From Clostridiales bacterium UBA1234 (lineage in GTDB: Bacteria; Bacillota; Clostridia; TANB77; UBA1234): a stretch of DNA of 64,000 nucleotides. This document shows, piece by piece, positions 27,749 through 38,127 of this stretch. The first letter of the stretch is position 1; every line of letters begins with the position of its first letter. The position numbers and the translations under genes were made by a program. Under the pieces are notes generated by a model. That model saw nothing but the letters and a program-made list of their open reading frames with translations, did not search any database and was not told where the DNA came from. Location: assembly GCA_002308995.1 (NCBI GenBank), contig DBWQ01000023.1, forward strand, positions 14,642-78,641, read 5' to 3'.

Positions 27749-29597
27749 ATGTCAAGTATATTAGACACCATTCATAGTTTAGAAGACTATAAACAATTAA
27801 ATAAAGACGCTCTTCTTCCCTTATCGAGTGAAATTCGAGAGTTTTTAATCGACTCCATTTCCAAAACAGGAGGTCATTTAGCTCCCAATTTAGGGGTGGT
27901 AGAACTTACCATGGCCTTACACTATGTGTTTGATTCTCCTAACGATAAGATTATTTTTGACGTTGGTCATCAATGTTATGTACACAAAATACTAACCGGT
28001 AGAAAAGATAGATTTACAACGCTTCGCAAGCTTCGGTGGGATGAGCGGTTTTCCTAAATCACGCGAAAGTATTCATGATGTTTTTGATACCGGACACAGT
28101 AGCACCTCTATCTCCTCAGCTATCGGCATCGCTACCGCAAATCGCTTATCAGGAAATGATCACTTTGCGGTAGCTGTGATTGGAGATGGTGCCTTAACAG
28201 GTGGCCTTGCATTTGAAGGATTAAACAACGCCAAAAACGCAAACCTTATCGTGGTTTTAAACGATAATCAAATGTCTATCTCACCTAGTGTTGGCAATTT
28301 AGCACTTCATCTTACCAAACTTCGTTCTAGCAAACGCTATGCCACCAGTAAAAGAGATGTTAGAAAATTTTTAGGAAGAATTCCAAAAGTAGGTCATTTC
28401 TTAATTCGTTTGATTGAGTCTATTAAAAATGCCATTCGTGAGCCACTACTTCCAAAAGCTGTGTTATTTGAGCAATTTGGTTTTACTTATTTAGGTCCCA
28501 TTGATGGTCATGATTTAAATACACTGATTGAGATTTTAGAAAGAGCTAAACATTTAAATAAGCCGGTACTCGTACACACCATTACCAAAAAAGGAAAAGG
28601 CTACTCGTTTGCAGAAGAAAATCCTGACAAATTCCACAGTATCGGTCCCTTTGATAAAGAAACTGGTGAACCAATCTCTTTAAAGCAAGATTCTTACTCC
28701 AAAACATTTGGAAACACCCTATGTAAGCTTGCCAAAGAAAATAAAAAAATTGTTGCCATTACAGCAGCAATGCCTGGTGGAACTGGTTTATCAGAGTTTA
28801 TGAAACAATATCCTGAGCGATTTTTTGATGTTGGCCTTGCAGAAGAACATGCCGTCACGTTTGCTTCCGGTCTTGCGAAAGAAGGGTTTATTCCTTTCTT
28901 TGCCGTCTACTCCACCTTTTTACAGCGCTCCTATGACCAAATCGTTCACGATGTTGCTCTTCAAAAATTACCGGTTATTTTCATGATTGATCGAGCTGGT
29001 ATTGTGGGAAATGATGGCGAAACCCATCACGGTATTTTTGATTTATCCTATCTCTCTCACATTCCAAACATGGTAATCATGGCTCCTAAAGATGGTAATG
29101 AACTAAACAAAATGATAAGACAAGCCATTGCCTTAAAAAGGCCTGTTGCCATTCGTTATCCACGTGATGGGTATTATGAACATCTTTCTCCAAAAGATAC
29201 CCCGTGTACTTTAGGTAAAGCAGAGATTCTTCAAAAAGGAACCGATTTGACCATCATTGGATTTGGCAAAACTGTTGCCACAGCAATGAAAATTGCCGAA
29301 CTAAAAAAAGAAAAATCCATTGAGGTTATCAATTTACGCTATTTAAGACCTCTCGATAAAAAAACGATTATCAAAAGTATTCAAAAGACTAAAAATGTCG
29401 TCGTAATAGAAGACAATGTGATAAATGGTGGCGTATGTAGTAGTATCAAAGATATACTCTTGCAGGTACCCCATGCGAAAGCTTCGTTTTTTGCATACCC
29501 TGACGAGTTTATCAAACATGGCGATACCAAAGAAATTGAAAAAGAGTATCATATGACAGCAGAAGAAATTGCAAGGATTCTCTTTCCCAACAAATAA
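27749..29597 (+). CDS. dxs: 1-deoxy-D-xylulose-5-phosphate synthase, read through a +1 shift at CGG
   Basis: First enzyme of the MEP isoprenoid pathway; joins pyruvate and glyceraldehyde-3-phosphate using thiamine diphosphate. The frame 27749-28033 (95 codons) continues as 28035-29597, giving 615 residues, the normal Dxs length. The break is CTT-CGG-T; skipping C28034 yields [14 protein letters not shown], matching the GGLSGFPKR motif of the family. His116 in DTGHSSTS and the GDGALTGG motif (145-152) come after the shift, so activity depends on it. The ribosome site is GAAGGAGA. A pseudogene is unlikely because the rest of the gene is intact. Confidence 0.92.
28034..28036 (+). other. CGG +1 frameshift site 3 (dxs)
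   Basis: Context CTT-CGG-T on the plus strand. The skipped C is 28034 and the next codon is GGT (Gly96). This is the only affected gene on the plus strand, so the effect follows the mRNA and not a genome strand. Confidence 0.9.
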
Positions 29598-29871
29598 GCA
29601 AAAGACAGACGTTGGTTAATCCATGACACTAGATTTTTGGTATCAAATCTTGGCTTGTGCTCTTAGCTCATAGAAGAACATAATAAAAGGAACAAACAGC
29701 AGGTAGAATTTTTGCAAAGGGAGACTCCCGTACACGGGCACGGGCCTTGCTAAAAATTCACCTGCTGTATTTTTATCCTTTTATTTGTTTTCTAATTCGC
29801 TTCGGCAAAGTCGCCTGATTTGATACCAAAAAATCTAGTGTAAGTGCTTTTAAAAACGTCTGTCTTTTGCT
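29597..29871. repeat. Giant imperfect hairpin element 2
   Basis: The 285-bp gap between convergent dxs and the MgtC-like gene is almost entirely one long hairpin. The outer arms are a 17-nt repeat at 29597-29613 and 29855-29871. The middle arms, about 24 nt, lie at 29626-29649 and 29817-29841. The inner arms around 29695-29715 and 29745-29770 have the core GAATTTTT...AAAAATTCACCTGCTG. The core resembles element 1 at 23.8 kb. It should also block transcription from both sides. Confidence 0.75.
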
Positions 29872-29882
29872 ATACACTCTTT

Positions 29883-30608
29883 TTATTTCATTTCTTCAAT
29901 ATGTGACATATATTCTAGTGTTGCCATCGCTTTAATAATTTCTTCATGTGTTTTATATTTTTTAAGCTCAGCACTTTCGATAGATAAAGCTACGGTATAC
30001 ACGCTAAGACCTGAATTTGCATAGGCTGGGTTAACTTCGATATCATCAATTCGAAGACCTAGCTTACGAATCACCGTTACTAAATCTTGTAAATACGTTG
30101 GGTCTTTTAGTTCAATATGAACTTCAAAATGATTAGAACGATCTTTTAAGTATCTTTCAAATGGTGGGAAAAATGATAAACTACAAATAAAGGCAAAAAA
30201 TGAAGCAGTTGCAATCGTATAAAGACCCGCTCCTATACAAAGCCCCACTACACCCCATGTAAATAACCCCACTGCTGTAGTTAATCCTCTAATCTTATTT
30301 TTGGAGCTATACAAAATAGAGTTAATACTAAGAATAGCGATGCCAACAATAGCTGCTGCAGAAATAATAGGAGTCACTTGATTGTTTGAAGCAAACGCAA
30401 TGTCTAGCATCATGGCAATCGTTGTGGAAAGAGAAACAAAAATAAAGGTTCTAAAACCAGCTGCATGTCGTTTGCTAGAACGCTCCATTCCCACGATGGC
30501 GCCAAGTACCATCGTTAACAATATTCGAAAAAGAATCGCATACGAATTCAGGGACATTGACCATTCTCCCAAAAAAATAGCAATTGGATCTGATACTACT
30601 AAATTCAT
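29883..30608 (-). CDS. MgtC/SapB-family membrane protein
   Basis: A protein of 241 residues with four to five N-terminal transmembrane segments and the family signature GAIVGMERSSKRHAAGFRT, followed by a C-terminal ACT-like soluble domain (about 150-241). MgtC proteins are linked to growth at low magnesium and inhibition of the F-type ATPase. The bacterial housekeeping versions (YhiD/SapB) are less understood. The ATG at 30608 is 7-8 nt from AGGAGG. It follows the antiporter by 11 bp, so the two probably form an ion-homeostasis operon. Confidence 0.88.
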   Translation of the reverse strand: MNLVVSDPIAIFLGEWSMSLNSYAILFRILLTMVLGAIVGMERSSKRHAAGFRTFIFVSLSTTIAMMLDIAFASNNQVTPIISAAAIVGIAILSINSILYSSKNKIRGLTTAVGLFTWGVVGLCIGAGLYTIATASFFAFICSLSFFPPFERYLKDRSNHFEVHIELKDPTYLQDLVTVIRKLGLRIDDIEVNPAYANSGLSVYTVALSIESAELKKYKTHEEIIKAMATLEYMSHIEEMK

Positions 30609-30619
30609 TTTCACTCCTC

Positions 30620-32060
30620 CTATCTTCTTCTAAAACGTAAATAGTTTCTATTGTAACCAATTCTTTGTTCCTCATACCCCTCCATAAACGCCTGCTCATT
30701 TTCTTCGAGCCATGTTTTATGTTTTGGTATTTCTTCTTGTATTTTTTGAATTCTTTCAATTAATAAATCCACATCATTTTTAATCTTGCCATTTTCATTA
30801 AATTGCTTTGCTGGTACCAAATCTTCTAGTTTTTCAGAATACGATTTTGATAAATATAGTGAAAGCTTAGCACAAGCAGGCCCAATTAATTCATACAGCA
30901 CGCTAGATGCTAAAATAATAGTTTCTAGTGCCACACCTACTTCGCCTCCTAGCACTCTGGCACCAAGTGCTGCAAGACCAATGGCAACTCCCGCTTGCGG
31001 TATTAATGCTAAACCTAAATAATTTCTCACAAGCTTTCCCTTTTTCGCAAGCATACATCCGTAAATATGCACCAAAGTATTTGCCTACAATTCTTACTAA
31101 AAAATAAATAATCCCTATTCCTATCAAAGGAATACTTCCTACTATCGTTGAAGAATTCACTAAGGCATCTAGTTTAAACCCAATCCCTGATTTCACAAAA
31201 AAGAGTAATAAAATTGGCGGACTAAAATAATTCACTTGTTTAAAAATACGATCATCTTTGGCTAGGTTCATATAAATCATACCCATTGACATACAACCAA
31301 GAAGTGGTGAAATATCTAAGGTGGTGCAAATGCCACAAAACCCAAATAGTAAAGCAATGGCAATAATCAATCGATTGTCGGTGGAACGTCTTTCTGGAAG
31401 AAGAAGCTTTAAGAACACCCCAAAAATACCGCCTAGAATTAAAACAGCTACGTTTACCAATAACGGAGTAACAACACTAGAAAAACTAATGGAAGAACCA
31501 CCTACTATTGATGCAGTTGCCACAGAAACGGCAATGCTATAAGCGACAAGTCCCACCAAATCATCTAGTGCTACGACTTGTAAAAGTGTTTCAACAAAAT
31601 CCCCCTTTGCACCTGTTTGGCGAATGGTCATCATCGTAGACGCAGGCGCTGTAGCAGAAGCAAGCGCTGCCAAAACAATCGAAAAAGCTAAATTTAATTT
31701 TAAAAGATAAAACATGACTACAAACACCAAAAGCGAAGCTGTAAGAGCTTCAAATAAAGTAATTATTAAGACTTTTTTTCCATTCTTTTTTAAAACAGAA
31801 AACTCAAAAAACTCACCCACACTAAATGCAATAAAAGCAAGTGCAATATCAGATAAAAAAGTCATATTAGAGACAACTGTCATTGGAACCATACGAAATG
31901 CATATGGTCCAATTAAAATACCTGCTAAAATGTATGCTGTTACGTTGGGTAATTTTAGTTTTTTGGTAATTCTCGTCATGACAAAGCCACTCATTAACAT
32001 GATGGCAATCGTCACAATCATATTCGCTTCCGGTGTCATTCGTTCAAATAAAGACTGCAT
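30620..32060 (-). CDS. Cation/proton antiporter (CPA2-like), read through a +1 shift at CGG
   Basis: A membrane Na+ or K+/H+ antiporter of 479 residues with about 12 hydrophobic segments (Kef/Nap-like; ALASATAPASTMMTIRQ and ALDDLVGLVAYSIAV are typical). Frame one runs 32060-31062, then C31061 is skipped and the gene continues 31060-30620. The junction reads GAYL-G-CMLAKKGKLVRNYLGLALIPQAGVAIG, the conserved late transmembrane region. The ATG at 32060 has an AAAGGAG site; a longer frame is rejected. The C-terminal 60 residues are a charged cytoplasmic tail. Confidence 0.87.
31059..31061 (-). other. CGG +1 frameshift site 4 (antiporter)
   Basis: Context TTA-CGG-A. The skipped C is 31061 and the next codon is GGA (Gly334). 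Confidence 0.88.
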
Positions 32061-32101
32061 ATTTTTCTCCTTTAATGGCGACTTAAAATCGCCGCTACAA
32101 T

Positions 32102-33264
32102 TTATTTGGTTCGATATCTTGAAATGTTTAACAAAATTCCACAACATGCTAGCAAAATAATCAGTGCTGTTCCTCCATAGCTAAAAAATGGAAGTGGCAC
32201 ACCGGTAACTGGCATCGAGGACGATACAACGGCAATACTAAATAATGCTTGAATGCCAATCATTGTGGTAATTCCCACAGCCACTAAAGAGCCAAACATA
32301 TCAGGTGCTCTCATGGCAATGGTTATTCCTCTCCATATAAAAATGGCAAATAAAATCATGACCGCAACCACACCAATAAAGCCAAGTTCTTCTGCTAAAA
32401 TGGCAAATATAAAATCATTATGTGGTTCTGGAATATACATGTATTTTTGTGTACTCTTACCAAGTCCTACGCCAAATAAGCCACCAGATCCTATCGCATA
32501 TAGTGACTGAATAATTTGCCAACCATCTCCGAAGTTTATCTTGCCATGGATCTAAGAAAATAATAACCCTCTTCCAACGATACTCTGAAGTTTTCGCTAA
32601 AATATAACAAGCAAGTACTCCCAATGAGCCAAGGGGAATAATATGAAGCCATCTTGCTCCGGCTGTAAATAAAATCGCTGCCCCAATCACAAGCATAATT
32701 ACCGTGGCACTCATGTGTGGCTCTGCCAATAATAAGCCTGAAATGATTACCAATAAAACTAAATAAGGAACTAATCCTGTAAAAAACTTTTTAATTTTCT
32801 CTGGCTTTTTCGCAATCTTAGCAGACATAAAAATAATAAGTGCAATTTTCATCACTTCGGATGGCTGAAATTGAATTCCAATATTAATCCAACGCGTGGC
32901 ATCATTTCTCGTAACACCAATGCCAGGGACAAAAATGAGTAGTAATAAACCAATTGCTCCGAATCATCATTAAATCAGCTATTCTTCCCTTATAGATACG
33001 ATAATCTACCAAAGAAAGAACAAACATGATAGCAATGCCTAATAACGCATTCTTCGCTTGACTTTTAAAGAAATAATAACTATCCCCATTATACGTTAAG
33101 GCACTAGGAGCGCTTGCACTTAATACCATCATTAACCCAATCCCTAGCAAAACAAAAATGGTAACTAGCAATCCAATATCTAAACGTTTTCCTTTTCTTT
33201 TGATTAATTGATTTCCAGGGCTCTTTACAAGCGCCTTGCTTTCTTCTACAGCGATTAGACTCAC
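32102..33264 (-). CDS. ftsW: FtsW/RodA-type peptidoglycan polymerase with two +1 shifts at CGG
   Basis: SEDS-family glycosyltransferase that polymerises lipid II at the septum. The protein (386 residues) is assembled from 33264-32962, 32960-32532 and 32530-32102. Site one (ATT-CGG-A) restores LMMI-G-AIGLLLLIFVPGIGVTRN. Site two (CTT-CGG-A) restores DPWQDKL-G-DGWQIIQSL, the near-universal DPW..PLGDG.Q motif. About ten transmembrane segments result. The start is a GTG with only a poor, close ribosome site, so the true start is uncertain. It follows mraY by 20 bp in the dcw cluster. Confidence 0.9.
32529..32531 (-). other. CGG +1 frameshift site 6 (ftsW, second)
   Basis: Context CTT-CGG-A. The skipped C is 32531 and the next codon GGA (Gly245) is the glycine of the conserved GDG motif. 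Confidence 0.9.
32959..32961 (-). other. CGG +1 frameshift site 5 (ftsW, first)
   Basis: Context ATT-CGG-A. The skipped C is 32961 and the next codon is GGA (Gly102), in a transmembrane segment. Confidence 0.88.
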
Positions 33265-33284
33265 CCCTTATTGTATCTTAAACA

Positions 33285-34268
33285 CTAAACCATCAAAAAT
33301 GCCAACACCGCAAGAAGAATTCCTGCAAGCCAAAATGTTGGCACAATGGCCGTTTCTTTAAACCCACATTGCTCAAAATGATGATGTAGTGGTGCCATCT
33401 TAAAAAAGCGTTTTCCATGAGTTGCTTTAAAATACACTACTTGAATCATCACAGAAATAGCTTCTAACACACAGACACCTGCTACCACCACTAAAATCAG
33501 TGGCATTTTTAATATGATTGCCACACTACAAAACGCACCACCGAGTGCAAGAGATCCTGTATCTCCCATAAATGCTCTAGCAGGATACATATTGAAGAAT
33601 AAAAAGCCAATACAAGCACCAAGTACAATCGAAGAAAAAGCTGCCATTTCTTTATTTCCAAACTTGATGGAAACAATGACAAAAAACATCATAATAAAAG
33701 CCGTAATCCCAGACGCAAGACCATCAAGTCCATCTGTCAAATTCAAACTATTCGTACAGGCCAAAATAATAAAGACCATACACGGAATAAACACCCAAAT
33801 TGGAAGCGTAATATACTCTTTTACAATTGGAATATAGGTTTCCGTTCCAAAATCGATTCTAGTTAAGTACACAATAAAAGCTGTTGCCACCACAATTAAC
33901 CCAAGCATTTTTAAGCTTGGCTTAAGACCTTCTGTATTTTTTAGTACTAGCTTAATAAAGTCATCTATAAAGCCAATGAATCCATACCCAAGCGTCACAT
34001 ACGTGACAGGTCTTATATTGGGATATTTGGTTGATACCACTAGTGACACTATCAAAATAGATAGTAGCATAATAATGCCACCCATTGTTGGCGTACCTGA
34101 TTTTTTTAGATGTGTTTTAGGGCCATCATCTCGCACAATTTGACCCACTTTCAATTTTTTTAAAATAGGGATAATGATAAATCCCAAAAAAATCGTTATG
34201 ATAAAACTAGCCAGTAGTCCTTCCACTTCGACTGCCGTGCTATTTACCCATGTTTTAATCGTTTCCAT
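33285..34268 (-). CDS. mraY: Phospho-N-acetylmuramoyl-pentapeptide transferase
   Basis: Makes lipid I by moving phospho-MurNAc-pentapeptide to undecaprenyl phosphate in the membrane. The 327-residue protein has about ten transmembrane segments and the catalytic blocks DDGPKTHLKKSGTPTMGG, NLTDGLDGLASG and HHHFEQCG. The frame is open to a GTG at 34301, but that version would contain an in-frame CGG at codon 11. The ATG at 34268 has GGAG 9 nt upstream and matches the family start better, so it is chosen. It is the only place where an in-frame CGG could have been read, and it falls in the leader. Confidence 0.94.
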   Translation of the reverse strand: METIKTWVNSTAVEVEGLLASFIITIFLGFIIIPILKKLKVGQIVRDDGPKTHLKKSGTPTMGGIIMLLSILIVSLVVSTKYPNIRPVTYVTLGYGFIGFIDDFIKLVLKNTEGLKPSLKMLGLIVVATAFIVYLTRIDFGTETYIPIVKEYITLPIWVFIPCMVFIILACTNSLNLTDGLDGLASGITAFIMMFFVIVSIKFGNKEMAAFSSIVLGACIGFLFFNMYPARAFMGDTGSLALGGAFCSVAIILKMPLILVVVAGVCVLEAISVMIQVVYFKATHGKRFFKMAPLHHHFEQCGFKETAIVPTFWLAGILLAVLAFLMV

Positions 34269-34302
34269 CCGCTTAAGCTCCATTCTTTTTATCATTTCCA
34301 CT

Positions 34303-35790
34303 TTACCAAGTATAAATTTTTTTTTCTTTGGCAGGAGGAATCTTTAAAAGTGATTCTTGTACCACAACTCTATCATCAAACGGTATTTTTTCTCCGTTGA
34401 TTTCTTGATAAGTTTCATGTCCTTTTCCAGCAATTAAAATCAAATCACCTTTTTCCGCTTTACGAATCGCATGTTCAATGGCTTTTCTGCGATCGACAAT
34501 TACACGATATTTTCCCTTGGTGTTTTTAATTCCCTCTTCTATCTCTTTACAAATCTCTTCTGGGTTTTCACTGCGAGGATTATCGGAAGTAATAATGGTA
34601 TACCCTGCAATTTTACCAGCAATTTCGCCCATCATAGGACGTTTAATTTTATCTCGATCACCACCACAACCAAACACACAAATTACTTTTCCTTTGGTAT
34701 AGGATTTGGTAGCACGTAAAATATTTTCTAAGCTATCGGGTGTATGCGCATAATCAATTAAAATAGTGTAATTTCTAGTACAAGGAACTACTTCTGATCT
34801 TCCTGGCACCTTGACGGTAGCAAGACCTTCTAAAACATCTTCTACTCCTGCCCCAAGTTTAATGGCAGCACAAATAGCAGCAAGGCTATTATATACAGTA
34901 AACCTTCCTGGAATTGGCACTTTAATTCTCTCGATGATTTTATTAAATGGCATTTTAAAATCGGCATAGCTATTGGTGATGATAATATCTCTAGCAGAAA
35001 CATAAGGGTTATTATCCACTCCGTAAGTCGTCATCGGACAGCTTGCAATATTCATAATCTTTCTTGCATACATATCATCACTATTCACAAATCCCTCTTT
35101 GCACATGGCAAAAAGTTTTGCCTTGGCATTAAAATACTCTTCAAAGCTTTGATAAAAATCCATATGATCTTGCGAAAGATTGGTAAAAATACCAATATCA
35201 AACGAAATACCATCTACTCTATGTAAAGAAAGAGAATGCGCAGAAACCTCTAGTACTGCCACATTAACCCCATGATTTACCATCGCTCTTAATAAGCGCT
35301 GAATATCCACACTTTCTGGAGAAGTTCTTTCGCTATCAATCCAATTTTCTCCATCAAAATACGCAATGGTTCCAATTAACCCTACTTTTTTACCAGCATG
35401 TTCTAGAATAGACTTAATCATGTAGCTTGTGGTTGTTTTTCCCTTAGTTCCTGTAACCCCTACTACTTTTAATTCTCTAGAAGGATGTTCATAAAAGTTA
35501 CATGCCATTTGTGGCATCACAAGACGCGTATCGGTAGCAGTTACTACTACCACATCACTTGGAATTTGACTTACATCAATGTGTCCCTCTTCTACTACAA
35601 CGACACGAGCACCATTTTGAATGGCTTCCATCACATATTGATGACCATCTTCTTTAAACCCGGCAATGGCAATAAACATACCATCTTTGGTAACCTTGTG
35701 GGAATCATACGCAATCGATGAAACTTCCACATCTAGAGGATTGACAAGCTTAATCTCCTCTATCCCTTTCACAATCTCAGATAACTTCAT
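34303..35790 (-). CDS. murE: UDP-MurNAc-L-Ala-D-Glu:meso-diaminopimelate ligase
   Basis: Adds the third residue of the peptidoglycan stem peptide. The 495-residue Mur ligase has the ATP-binding motif GVTGTKGKTT (111-120) and the substrate-selecting motif DNPR near residue 400, which points to meso-diaminopimelate rather than lysine. The ATG at 35790 follows AAGGAGGAAG; an upstream in-frame GTG extension is rejected. It is part of the dcw cluster, 34 bp upstream of mraY. Confidence 0.95.
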   Translation of the reverse strand: MKLSEIVKGIEEIKLVNPLDVEVSSIAYDSHKVTKDGMFIAIAGFKEDGHQYVMEAIQNGARVVVVEEGHIDVSQIPSDVVVVTATDTRLVMPQMACNFYEHPSRELKVVGVTGTKGKTTTSYMIKSILEHAGKKVGLIGTIAYFDGENWIDSERTSPESVDIQRLLRAMVNHGVNVAVLEVSAHSLSLHRVDGISFDIGIFTNLSQDHMDFYQSFEEYFNAKAKLFAMCKEGFVNSDDMYARKIMNIASCPMTTYGVDNNPYVSARDIIITNSYADFKMPFNKIIERIKVPIPGRFTVYNSLAAICAAIKLGAGVEDVLEGLATVKVPGRSEVVPCTRNYTILIDYAHTPDSLENILRATKSYTKGKVICVFGCGGDRDKIKRPMMGEIAGKIAGYTIITSDNPRSENPEEICKEIEEGIKNTKGKYRVIVDRRKAIEHAIRKAEKGDLILIAGKGHETYQEINGEKIPFDDRVVVQESLLKIPPAKEKKIYTW

Positions 35791-35919
35791 TTTTCTTCCT
35801 CCTTGTAATGATTTGATTACAAAATTAACAAACACCAAATGCTTCTCATAAATTATTATGAAGCACCGCTATCAATTATTATATGATAACTGATTTCATT
35901 TCTCAATAGCATTTCGTGA

Positions 35920-38100
35920 TTACTCCACATCAATTCCTACTGGTCTAAATTCCACTCTGACAATCGTTCCTTGCTCGACCACGGTTCCTTCTGGTGGATC
36001 TTGTAATACAGACATACCACTTCCTGAAATTTTGATATTGAGCTTTTTGTCTGAAAGTTTTTTCGTAGCAGTTACAATGTCTAGGTTCTTAACATCAGGA
36101 ACGGTTGTATTAAACCTTGTGTCGTTACCCTCTAGGTATAATTTTACTAATGATTTTTCATTAATGGTTTCACTCGCAAGAGGCATTTGTGAAACAACCA
36201 TTTGATTTAAATCAGAAGTGTCTACATCATATTTTAATCCAACAGAATTCAGCATGCGGATAGCCTCACCAACGGTTCGATTGGTTACGTTAGGAACCGT
36301 TACCTTTTTAATGGTATCCTTGGTTTCATAATTCTTTTGCACTTCTAGATACTCTAAAACCTCTCCTAAAATATTGGCAACCACAGGAGCTGCTACCGCA
36401 CCACCTTGGTGACCTTGGGCACCTCTAGGATTCATTAAAGTAAGCATAATGGCAACTTGTGGATTATCTGCTGGTGCTAACGCGACAAAGGAGGCAGCAT
36501 AGGTCGTAGCATCACCTCTACCCTGTTCTGCCGTACTAGTTTTTCCGGCAATATAATAACCATCAATTTTACCATTTTTACCGGTTCCCTCTTCGACAAC
36601 ACTTTCCATCATATCAACCACTTTATCGGCTGTATCTTTTGAGAAAACTTGTTTCACGATAACGGGCTCCACTTCTTGAATCAAATTTCCTTTGCCATCA
36701 ATAATTTGCTTCACAATTCTAGGCTTCATTAAATTACCACCATTAGCAAGAGAGCAAATGGAATTTAACATATTTAACTGCGTTAAGGTAAACCCTTGCC
36801 CAAAGGAAGCCGAAGCAATCGTAGAATCTGATACTTGCGAAATAGCGTGAATCACACCATTTACCTCACCTGGCAAATCAACTCCGGTTCTCTTAGAAAT
36901 CCCGAGTGCCGATAAGTATTGATAAAATGTATTTTTACCAAGTTTCAATGCAATAGACATAAACACAGGGTTGCAAGAATTCATTAACCCTTTTCTTAAA
37001 CTTTGTGCGCCATGAGGATTATAATATCTCCAGCATTTCATATTCCAGCCTTCAATATCCAAAAAGCCAACACAGTTAAATTGCACCTTTTCAATATCTG
37101 TTACTAAGCCTTCTTCAAGCGCAATTGCTGCCGTAATTGTTTTAAACACAGAGCCTGGCTCAAACGTATCCGTAATGGTACGATTTCTCCACAAAGTTTG
37201 AAGTGCTGTTGTTTTCTCTGCCGTAGACATCTCTTCCCATTTTTCCGCCATGCTTTCATCCGTATGCGTAAAAGGAGTATTCGGATCATAATCTGGCGAA
37301 ACTGCCATCGCCAGAATATCTCCTGTTTTTGGGTTCATCACCACACAAGAAGCATAATCTACAGGGCTATTATCAACTACTGCCTGGTCTAAATATTTTT
37401 CCGTTATATACTGAATCATCTCATCAATGGTTAATACAAGGTTTAATCCATCTTCTGGCTGTATGTATTTTTCATCATTTAAAGGAAGTTCATTTCCTAC
37501 CCCATCAATGCCAACTACTAATTGACCTGGTACACCTTTTAAAACACTCTCATATTGAAGTTCTAGGCCTTCTAGTCCTTGATTATCCACTCCACAAAAC
37601 CCAAGCACATGAGAAAGCAGTCTACCGTTAGGATAATACCTTTTGGTATCTTCATAAATATTAATGCCTTTGATTTTTTCACTTGCCATCCAATCACGTA
37701 CTTGATCCGTCACTTCTTTATCTAGTTTTTTGGCTATGATTTCATCCGCACTATTCTTTTGGGTCTTTTCTAAAATCGTTTCATAATCTAAATTTAAAAT
37801 CTCCGCAAGACCTTTCGCAGTTCTTTCTTTATCTTCTTTTTCAATGTTTTTCGGTGTAATGCTGATGGTTTCAACGGTAACACTTTCGGCAAGAACTGTT
37901 CCATTACGATCATAGATTACGCCACGCTTAGGGCTAATGGTTCTATTTTTGGTTTGTTGGTTATACGAAAGTTCTTTTAGCTCTGCCCCTTTCACAATTT
38001 GCCACTTAAACAAATTGCTTAATAAATACAGAATAAACACTCCAAACAAGACCATTAACACAATCATTCTTTTTTTATTTTTCACACTTGCTTTTGGCAT
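35920..38100 (-). CDS. Penicillin-binding protein 2 / SpoVD type transpeptidase with PASTA domains
   Basis: Septal DD-transpeptidase of 726 residues. It has an N-terminal membrane anchor (about 12-32) and a dimerisation domain. The transpeptidase domain has the serine motif SVFK (near 317), SCNP (the SxN box) and KTS in AGKTSTAEQG (near 517). Two PASTA modules (about 595-726) contain VPNVTNRTVGEAIRML and VPDVKNLDIVTATKKL. PASTA tails suggest the SpoVD/PBP2B group. The ATG at 38100 has AGAGGTG upstream; an in-frame ATG five codons earlier has no site. It has its own promoter after a pair of terminators. Confidence 0.93.
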   Translation of the reverse strand: MPKASVKNKKRMIVLMVLFGVFILYLLSNLFKWQIVKGAELKELSYNQQTKNRTISPKRGVIYDRNGTVLAESVTVETISITPKNIEKEDKERTAKGLAEILNLDYETILEKTQKNSADEIIAKKLDKEVTDQVRDWMASEKIKGINIYEDTKRYYPNGRLLSHVLGFCGVDNQGLEGLELQYESVLKGVPGQLVVGIDGVGNELPLNDEKYIQPEDGLNLVLTIDEMIQYITEKYLDQAVVDNSPVDYASCVVMNPKTGDILAMAVSPDYDPNTPFTHTDESMAEKWEEMSTAEKTTALQTLWRNRTITDTFEPGSVFKTITAAIALEEGLVTDIEKVQFNCVGFLDIEGWNMKCWRYYNPHGAQSLRKGLMNSCNPVFMSIALKLGKNTFYQYLSALGISKRTGVDLPGEVNGVIHAISQVSDSTIASASFGQGFTLTQLNMLNSICSLANGGNLMKPRIVKQIIDGKGNLIQEVEPVIVKQVFSKDTADKVVDMMESVVEEGTGKNGKIDGYYIAGKTSTAEQGRGDATTYAASFVALAPADNPQVAIMLTLMNPRGAQGHQGGAVAAPVVANILGEVLEYLEVQKNYETKDTIKKVTVPNVTNRTVGEAIRMLNSVGLKYDVDTSDLNQMVVSQMPLASETINEKSLVKLYLEGNDTRFNTTVPDVKNLDIVTATKKLSDKKLNIKISGSGMSVLQDPPEGTVVEQGTIVRVEFRPVGIDVE

Positions 38101-38127
38101 CGTGACACCTCTCATTCTTTACTATAT

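Noticed and set aside
23691..29871. CRISPR array or tRNA genes in the hairpin-rich gaps
   Set aside because: There are no regularly spaced repeats and no cloverleaf with an acceptor stem and T-loop; the structures are long single hairpins.
30475..30759. Extra minus-strand frame between the MgtC-like and antiporter genes
   Set aside because: It overlaps both real genes in another frame and has no family resemblance.
33285..34301. MraY starting at GTG 34301
   Set aside because: The ATG at 34268 has a better ribosome site and family fit, and the longer form would contain an in-frame CGG.
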